The position numbers were made by a program, and so were the translations under genes. Below, piece by piece: positions 56,848-64,000 of a stretch of DNA of 64,000 nt; positions within the stretch are counted from its first letter, which is position 1; each line of letters opens with the position of its first letter. The notes under the pieces were generated by a model, which saw nothing but the letters and a program-made list of their open reading frames with translations, searched no databases and was not told where the DNA came from. The stretch covers positions 682,001-746,000 of the forward strand of contig JAFEVB010000014.1 in NCBI GenBank assembly GCA_032629725.1, read 5' to 3'. The stretch is from Gremmenia infestans. Its lineage: Eukaryota; Ascomycota; Leotiomycetes; Helotiales; Hamatocanthoscyphaceae.

Positions 56848-57561
56848 TTAGAAGAGGGCTTTTCTTGCTACCTGGAACATATTTAGTTAGTGACACCATT
56901 AGAATCGGATGAGAGCAAGACTTACTGCCCATGCGCCTGCAACGCTAGCCACAATACCTCCAGATATCATCATCGGCCTGATGCCCCTGGTGCTCTTAAA
57001 CACCATCCCGCTCACTGCTCCGGCCAAAATGCTGTTTGCCGAATCGTGTTTACCCCGCATATACCCAATGTATGAATTGATACCATTGTAGACCATCGCG
57101 ATAACACCAGCCGAATTTCCCAGGAACGGTCCTCGCCGTGTGACGGCGTTCAGTACGGAGTTCAACCGTAGCTTTGGCGGTTGCCCATTTGATCTTCGCA
57201 GTCCTTCTTGTAGCCCCCACGCCCCTCCAATTGTCAGTGCCGACAGGTATGTCACACCAGTTCCATAACATAAGTCGTCAGACCATCCTCGTGATGGCAA
57301 GGCTGACTGCGACCCAGGGAGGTCTGAGAGGGCGGATTCTTCGAGGGATAGATAGTCCAGGGTCTGCTGATTTAAACCAGCAAGAGGATGTAATGATGAC
57401 GGGTCGGGAATGGTAGGACCGCTAAGGAAGGAGGAAACATCTTGGGCGTCTTGCGGATTGAAAGGGGTGGGTTGAAAAGAGTCTTGCGGGTCTGGTGTCT
57501 GGGTCGTTGATGTGTTTGTTGAAGAGGGCTTTCGGCCGGTGAGTTTATCCCAGAATGACAT
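56848..57561 (-). CDS. TIM23: Mitochondrial import inner membrane translocase subunit TIM23
   Basis: Two exons, 57561-56926 and 56871-56848, give 219 residues. The last exon has only eight codons (VARKALF and stop), joined by a 54-nt intron; the joined tail AWAVARKALF fits the family. The N-terminal ~95 residues are hydrophilic (intermembrane-space domain) and include PLAGLNQQTLDYLSLEE. The membrane part is the Tim17/22/23 fold: YGTGVTYLSALTIGGAWGL, GPFLGNSAGVIAMVYNGINS, SANSILAGAVSGMVFKSTRG and MMISGGIVASVAGAWAV. TIM23 forms the presequence-protein channel of the inner membrane. It is divergent from the THADA-like gene, with starts 271 bases apart. Confidence 0.95.
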
Positions 57562-57831
57562 CTTGAGCGACACAAATTAAAACACAGACGCGGATGTTCG
57601 AAAGAGAATGTGAAGCTGTGGTGGATATCTTAATCCGCATTCTTTTGCCTCGACGATGACAGAAATATTTTAGATGGCGCTCGGGCCATCCAAGAGTCAC
57701 ATGACCAACAGAGGTTGAAAATTGAGTACTGTAGTTCTCAAACCAGATATCGTAGGAGCTTTGAATGACTTCTCCATGGAACCTGCTTGGAGATCTATTA
57801 GTACCTTGAAATAGCCTTTCCTGTAGGTGCG
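57562..57831. promoter_or_regulatory. Bidirectional promoter between TIM23 and the THADA-like gene
   Basis: Only 270 bases separate the two divergent ATGs, so the promoters must overlap. No clear TATA box is visible. Confidence 0.6.
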
Positions 57832-60800
57832 ATGGGTAAACAAAATCCAGAAAGTGCGGTTCTGGCAGCTTCAGAAGCACCTGAAGACGATCGTCTTCTT
57901 GTAAATTGGCTCGAGGAGAGACCTATTCAGTCCCAAGGACAGTAAGTAACCTATTTCTCTAAGGGAATCTCACTAATGTCATAAATTTAGATTAGCAAAG
58001 GCAAAACTTGACGATTTCCTCGAGAAAGCTTCGCAGCCCCGTCATGCATCAGGAAATGCCTGCATCAAACTCTGCTACTACATTGAGCAATGTAGAAGTT
58101 CATCCTGCGCTCCTATCCGAGAAGTTGCCTTTGCCAGGGAAACTCCTCTGCGTTTGTTTAATTTTTATGTTGAATGGAACGAGAAAAACCAGAATCGTTC
58201 GATGCGGCAAGTGTTGGAGCTTTCATCGTCACTGATTGCTCGCAATCCCGATCAGCAGACTTCTGAAGCTGTGAAAAAGGCAGTATTGGAGAGGACGCTA
58301 TCTATAATCGCCCATCAGAATGCTCAGTCATTGGTCAAGCCTGCTTTCAAGGTCCTAGAATGTTTTTTGAGCAAGAACACCATTTCTCCCAAAGAGGTGA
58401 TGGTAGCCTATGAGGCTCGGATTCATCGAGTTTGCGTCTCTGATCAAGCGAGAGCAGGGGGCACTGATGATGATCTCTGGGATTCTTTTATCTTGGACGT
58501 TTTTGACTGGATGGTTTTGCCAGACATCTCTCCCGGTGCTGGCAAGTTCCTTGTGACCCTTTTCAAGGCAATGAAGCCCGTCGCTGAGAGTTCCGATGGT
58601 CACCAAGCCGACTACAGTACGCTATGGCAGCGTTGGATAAAAAAGGGTCTTGCAAAGGACCCCCAAGCTTTTGAAAATGTGAAGAATTATCTCTTTCCTC
58701 CATTATTCAAGATCGACCGCCCAGGTTCATTGGCCTTCTTGGAGAGCCTCAACCAGCAGAGAGCAATTCCAAATCTGCAAAGCCAAGATGTAGATGCCCA
58801 TGCGCTTTTACAACTTGCAGCCATGGATGTAGGGAAGAAAGCTGGTTTGGTGGAAGAACCAAGTACGACCCCTCTCCCAACCTTGATATACGAAACTCAC
58901 AGCAAAATAGGCACTATTCAGTTCCAGAAATCATCAAATAAAAAACCAGCTACTTCTATCGTTCTTCAAGAGGAAGCAATCGGTAGTCTCATGGGCAGTT
59001 TCTCAGAAACTGTTCGGTCACTCGCGTTTTCGGTTTTGGTATCGTCTGCTTCGTCAATTCGTCCATTCAGTCCAGTCGCCTTGGATTTATTCCAGTCTCA
59101 TCTAGGAGCAATGTACTCTGATACGGATGCTAAGTTTCGCAACGAGACTCTGACCAATTCCAAACACATGATTGAGAGAATCAGAGGTGCAACTGCATTT
59201 CTTGTTCGAGAGCTCGATCAAATTTCGTTCAAGCTATCCCAAGGATTGGAACCAGAGCATAAAGTAGCACGGCAAGCGCTCTACGAAGATATACAAGCCC
59301 TGCTGCTAAAACACAAGAGTTTCGTTGAGTGGTACCTGGATTTCTTGTTTGGAGAGCTGATTCCAACCGCCTCGTATCAACGGCATACCACGTCCTTAAA
59401 GGCCATTATCTTACTCCTACATTCCAGGATTCTGGAAGACTCCCCAGTGCTTCCTCCAATCCCCGTCAACTCTACAATATGGCCCTTCACAGTAGAATTC
59501 TTCATTCCCCGCTCGATGCGACTACTGTTGGATCTTCTTATGGACCCTTTTGAAGAGGTAAGAATTGGCGCTTCAGATGTTCTCGCATATGCTTTGCGGG
59601 ACTGTTTCGTAGGTCAAATATCCAAGGGGGTTTCAAACGACCACCAAAGCCGCGACCGCAGGATGGATGAATGCCCTGAAACAGAGCCCATACTTGATCT
59701 AAAGGTGGACTCAACCGATAGACCACTGGGTCTTCTGATAGCTTTCATTGTGCGCGGAAAGGAAGCTTCGAGGAGGACTGGCCGGGCAGACTATGCTGAT
59801 GGGGTGGCGCGCTCGTACAGACTTTTGTATAGCCTACAAATATCCGGAGAAGACAAAGTCAAACTTCTTGAGGAATTGATTTATGATCTAGAAATGAAAG
59901 TGGAAATAGCTTCAAAAGATCTTGGACATGCTGTTCTTGAAGCGCCGATTCATGCTACTTTTGCTGCTTTAAAGTGAGTTCGAATATTCTCCATTGATTG
60001 ACTTAAAATTCGAATTTTTATACTAACTTGATTAGCTTGGTATGGGATCTAGTTAGTCCGTCAACAGATTTTCCTGGTGAGCCATCACGAGCCTGGGAGA
60101 AGTGGATTGACTTCACACGACGTATGGTGCGTTCGAGCTCTGGTATCTGGAAAGCTGTGAGCGGAATTCTCTGTAATGATTCGCCAGAAGGGCATCTACT
60201 TGACGATATCGACGGATCTGAGGCTCTTGATAGCAAGGACATTCTAAGCTATAGCTTCAGGGCAATCCATGAGTCCAGGTAAGTTATACATCTTTCAAGA
60301 CAGCCGTCAACGATAGCACTACTTATAATTCAATAGCAACCTCATGCGAACAATTGTCACCAAGATCAATCAAAAGTACCCAGAGAACATCGCGTTATCT
60401 GCCCACAACTGTTTTGTGGAAATTGGAGATTTGTCCTTCTTACAACTATCAACACTTCGTCATCGTGGTGCCTTTTCAACTGTCTCATTAACATTTACTG
60501 TCTGCTGCCAAATGACTCAAGTTATAAGCTCAAGCTCTGGATCAACAAACACAGATATGTTGCGCCGCTGGTGGAAGGTATGTTCAAAATGTACCACAAT
60601 TTCTACAAATACTAACCGAAGCAGGGCACGAAAGAAGCCATCAGCTCACAAGCTTCAACAACGAGGCGGTCTGCTGGTATACCAGCACTTATCACGGGAA
60701 TAATGATTGCCAATGCGCCAAGCCCCAACTTCGAGGAGATTATGGCAGATTTGGAGTTACAGGCACGGAGCCCACTTAACACGGCATCTACAGAACAAAA

Positions 60801-63340
60801 TCTCCCCCAAGTACACGCCTTGAATGGGCTCAAGGATACTTTCAAGAACGCTGCCGTCAGAAAGCGAGCTGAGGGACACGTTCTCGAATGTTTGCACATA
60901 GCTTCTGATGCCCTTAATTCGGAGACGTAGGTTTATATTCTTCTGAAACACAACTTCAGCCCTTCAATATCCGTGGGATTACTAACATTTCTATAGATGG
61001 GCTATCCGCAATTGCGGCCTTCTTCTTTTCCAAGCCTTAATCAACTATCTCGTGGGAACCCACAGCAAAGAGAAGACGGAAGCTGGTTGGGATGGCGGGG
61101 CGACGGCCATCTCATATGACAAATATCCCAGCCTTGGCAAGCTTTTGCTACAACTACTAGAGACGGCATCTGACAGTGACTCGAAAGAAGCTAGCTCTAA
61201 TGCGCTGCTTGAGACGATATTCCCTGTTCTCGATATCTTCCGGCGAGCCGGCCCGCCAGAAGAACTCCGAGAGCGCATAGTCGCTCGTTTGTTCCGTCTC
61301 ATAGGTCACAAAGTCTGGCAAATCAGAGAGCTATCTGCCAAAACGCTTTGTGTTCTTGTACCTAGTGAGGAGTGGACTAATACTGTTCAGAAGCTCATAA
61401 AGTCTTGTGGAGAGTCTACCGCGGACTCTCCGGGAGAGAATCAGAAACATGGAGCCCTCCTAGGGGCAAAGCTTTTGCTGGAGCGATATCTTCCAGAATG
61501 TGACCTTTCATCTGACCGTAAGCTTTCAAATTCTTGGCGAGACTTGCCATCTGCTTACCGATAATCTTGTATAGTTCAAGTCATAGCCCCAACACTTGAG
61601 CTCTGCTTTTCACTTGAGCAGAAGAGCGTGTGCTCAACCTTTGGTTCGGCTGCATACATCGATCTTCAAAACACAATTCTGGATGTTTTAATACCCACAT
61701 CTGACGCAAATAACACGACAGTAGGGACCGTGGAGAACACTAAAGCTCTCATAGATAGCGCTTTTCCTTTAAACACTTACCTGCACCTCACGAACCTCCT
61801 CTCTGAAAGCAGCTCCTCTGGCAATGATGACACCTTCACAACTGGCCAAGCATCAATAGTTGCTTTCAAGCAAGCTGTCTACCTGTCTGCCTTTCAACAA
61901 AATGTCAAAGCTTTGGAAGAGATCGTTGAACTCGCTAATACATACGGGATTACAACCTTGATTTCCACATTGGAATGTATCTCCGAGGTTTGGATGCCAG
62001 CCCAATCCGAAGACATCTTACAAAAACTTGCTAAAATTCACATCAATGTCATGAAAGCACCCGCGTCGGCTAATGCCTCTGGAGTACGCGCCGCTGCGTT
62101 GAACGGTCTTTGCTTGATGTTCGGATCGGCCAAAGACCTACAATCAATACCATTGCGCACCGCAATCATGGAGCTCGATCACGTACTAGCTATAGCGACC
62201 ATTGCCAAGTTGCCAACTAACCCAAATTTGTGTGCTGCCGTAGACACAATGATAAGCCTTAGCGTTTTGTCTGAGGTCCTAAGCTGCAAGCCTCCGCAGG
62301 ATAATACGAGACGCAGAGTCGAAGATTGGGGAAGGTATATGCAAATGAACACTCGTGATGACAAGGTAATTTTGTTTTCGGATCTTGCAGACGAATCCAG
62401 GCTGACTAGAATGTGAAAGGACTTCGACACGCGATTCGCAGCAGCACAATCTTTGCAGCATTTCTTCCGTAGCGATGGCATTGGTCACGTGTTAGGGGAT
62501 GATTGCCTCCTCAAGGCTTTGCTGACTCTCCATACTACTCTGAGTGACGATGATGAGGAGATTCGAGAATTAGGCGCATCCACTGTTGCATCACTAACAC
62601 GAAACCTATCGACACCTCTACAAGCAGTCCAAGACCTTGCAGCGTGGATGGTGGGAAAATACAGCTCTTCAGTCTCTTTTGCACATATAGTTGTCGAGCA
62701 GATGACTGGAGGTGATGCATGGAAGCGGATCAAAGCCTCGTTGGATCCCAACGACTCGCTTTTCGCAGAAGAAGACACAAACCTATTCGTGGACGAAGTT
62801 AGAGATGCTAGACTATGGGCTAAAACTTTCCATGGACTTTCAAAGCAAGCCGTGGAAGACTCTAGCACCAAGGAGAGTCCAGTAACGACTCTGGTCAATT
62901 GGGCAACCGCTGGACTCACTGCTCTAGACACACTTTTGGAGGGTGAGGACGGTCCATTGGGAAACACTTCAAGACCCGGAACCTACTATCCTTGCCTTCA
63001 AGTTCTAATCTGCCAGAAAGCATTGATACAGTACATGACCACTCACTACCAAGGCCCCAACAGCTCTATAGACTTAATCTCCGGACGTCAGCCAGCGGAC
63101 TCGAACTTGCTTCAAAAATTCATCGCCAACGCGGGGAGGAGGAAAATCCACGAAGATCTGGTCTTTGAATTGCTGAATCCAGATTCTCTACAAGAGTCCG
63201 GCTTGGAGAGTCTTTGTCCATCGATTGTGAATATCCCGCGAGACCGCCTCACATTTTCGCTTCGGCTCCGTCGCGCCCGACTCGACCTGCCATCACCGGC
63301 CGGAGAAAAGAACAAGCACCCTGGCAACGCAGAAAACTGA
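57832..63340 (+). CDS. THADA / Trm732 family protein (DUF2428)
   Basis: Eight exons fit in phase: 57832-57941, 57991-59973, 60036-60278, 60337-60577, 60625-60926, 60997-61517, 61575-62365 and 62420-63340, giving 1703 residues. The protein is nearly all alpha-helical repeats. The family core (DUF2428) is recognisable: FLQLSTLRHRGAFSTVSLTF, then TTRRSAGIPALITGI, and the following WAIRNCGLLLFQALI. C-terminal HEAT-like helices include RLFRLIGHKVWQIRELSAKT and ELGASTVASLTRNL. In yeast, Trm732 partners the methyltransferase Trm7 to 2'-O-methylate position 32 of tRNA anticodon loops; THADA is the animal counterpart. The size fits fungal members. The start MGKQNPES was chosen because it splices cleanly into the long second exon. 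Confidence 0.9.
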
Positions 63341-63538
63341 TTCTTTATTTACATCAAGAACCTTGAACAGTCTTCGTTCATTTGCATTTACGATATCCCC
63401 AGTTTGTGCACCAATCCTGCGTTGTTGAGGAGTTTTACCAATTAACGCAATCGCAGAAAGCCCTCTCCTATTCACCAAACCTCTGTCTGCATACTTTCCA
63501 ATCATCAACAAACAGCCCCTCAAAGAACAATCACCGCA

Positions 63539-63843
63539 ATGTCATTGCCAAATTCAAACATTGCCATCATATTCCTCGCCATGGCTGCGTTTTCTGTCCT
63601 CATAGGCATAGGCGGCTACCAGCTCCTTCAGAAATTCGTTAGTTCTCTTGGCTTGCTCTCCCTACGGCTTTGTACACAGGACTAATTTCTCTCTCTAGGC
63701 CCGACGAAAGTGCGTACAAGCTGTTTCGAGACTACGAAGAAGGCATGGCTAATTAACTTAATCTACGTTTTAGTTTAGATGCAAAGGCGGCTCGGGACGA
63801 GGAGTCTACTGCGACGACTGCAACGACCAGCTCGGGAAGTTGA
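63539..63843 (+). CDS. Small single-pass membrane protein, 59 residues
   Basis: Three tiny exons fit: 63539-63637, 63699-63709 (11 nt) and 63774-63843. The peptide starts MSLPNSN, has one membrane segment (IAIIFLAMAAFSVLIGIGGY), then a basic flank QKFARRN and a polar tail rich in Thr and Ser. Introns are 61 and 64 nt with good donors (GTTAGT, GTGCGT), branch-like CTAAT/TTAAC and CTAG/TTTAG ends. If the 11-nt exon is not recognised, the frame runs on to a stop at 63752 and gives a 50-residue version with a basic tail. Tail orientation suggests the basic side faces the cytosol or matrix. Function unknown. Confidence 0.6.
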
Positions 63844-64000
63844 GCTTGAGGGTTCGCTTGGACGGTTTTGACTGCGGTGCGGTTCTGAATTACGACTACA
63901 TGGGAAATGATTGCTACGGGGTTTAGTTTGCGCTCTGCACATCCGGGGCACCAGGTGCTCTTGCGGAAGCATACGAGAAAACGGGCGTTTTTGGAGGGAG
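63844..64000. other. Window end, unresolved
   Basis: Too short to assign; minus-strand frames here are open but carry no recognisable motif. Confidence 0.3.

Noticed and set aside
1..64000. tRNA, rRNA and CRISPR-like arrays
   Set aside because: I looked for T-loop/anticodon-arm patterns, rRNA-like stretches and regularly spaced repeats and found none; repeats present are LTRs, TIRs and microsatellites.

Overview
The window looks like nuclear DNA of a filamentous ascomycete (Pezizomycotina). Genes are split by many 45-110 nt introns, often with CTAAC-like branch sites. There are several Zn2Cys6 regulators with fungal-type domains, secreted fungal enzymes, and a compact AT-rich transposon island showing C-to-T decay of the RIP type. 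A Leotiomycetes-like genome would fit, but that placement is a guess. I placed splice sites by reading-frame phase and protein continuity.

Layout. 1-0.7 kb: 3' end of the palmitoyltransferase AKR1. 2.6-3.2 kb: nuclear ATP9, the proteolipid of mitochondrial ATP synthase. 4.5-5.8 kb (-): epoxide hydrolase. 7.3-8.0 kb (-): small secreted protein resembling the PhiA/IgE-binding family, followed by a weak multi-exon candidate at 8.3-8.7 kb and a small hypothetical at 9.4-10.1 kb. 10.5-14.0 kb: two divergent AflR-like proteins, only one of which has a zinc cluster. 14.7-16.4 kb: serine alpha/beta hydrolase. 17.0-20.1 kb (-): seven-exon Zn2Cys6/fungal_trans regulator.

20.3-30.3 kb is one nested transposon island. 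Its outer shell is a Fot1/pogo-like DNA transposon with 41-bp inverted ends and a TA target duplication. A complete but decayed Ty3/Gypsy element (484-bp LTRs, CTAGC duplication) and three solo LTRs lie inside it. Subtracting these leaves about 2.0 kb of host element. Next to the island lies a broken P1B heavy-metal ATPase (30.8-34.0 kb), then a Zn2Cys6 regulator that needs one frameshift (34.6-37.5 kb).

38.7-40.4 kb: secreted bicupin oxalate decarboxylase. 40.7-42.4 kb (-): another Zn2Cys6 regulator. 43.3-44.3 kb: hypothetical protein. 44.9-46.3 kb: secreted M14 zinc carboxypeptidase. 47.3-50.0 kb: eight-exon Zn2Cys6 regulator. 50.8-52.8 kb: large secreted glycosidase-like protein. 53.3-54.5 kb (-): Pro/Gln-rich protein. 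54.8-56.2 kb (-): unknown three-exon gene. 56.8-57.6 kb (-): TIM23. 57.8-63.3 kb: THADA/Trm732-type protein. 63.5-63.8 kb: a 59-residue single-pass membrane protein.

The two ends hold conserved housekeeping genes (AKR1, ATP9, TIM23, Trm732/THADA). The middle is accessory: regulators, secreted hydrolases and transposons. I see no PKS, NRPS, terpene synthase or P450, so the AflR-like proteins are not beside a recognisable metabolite cluster.
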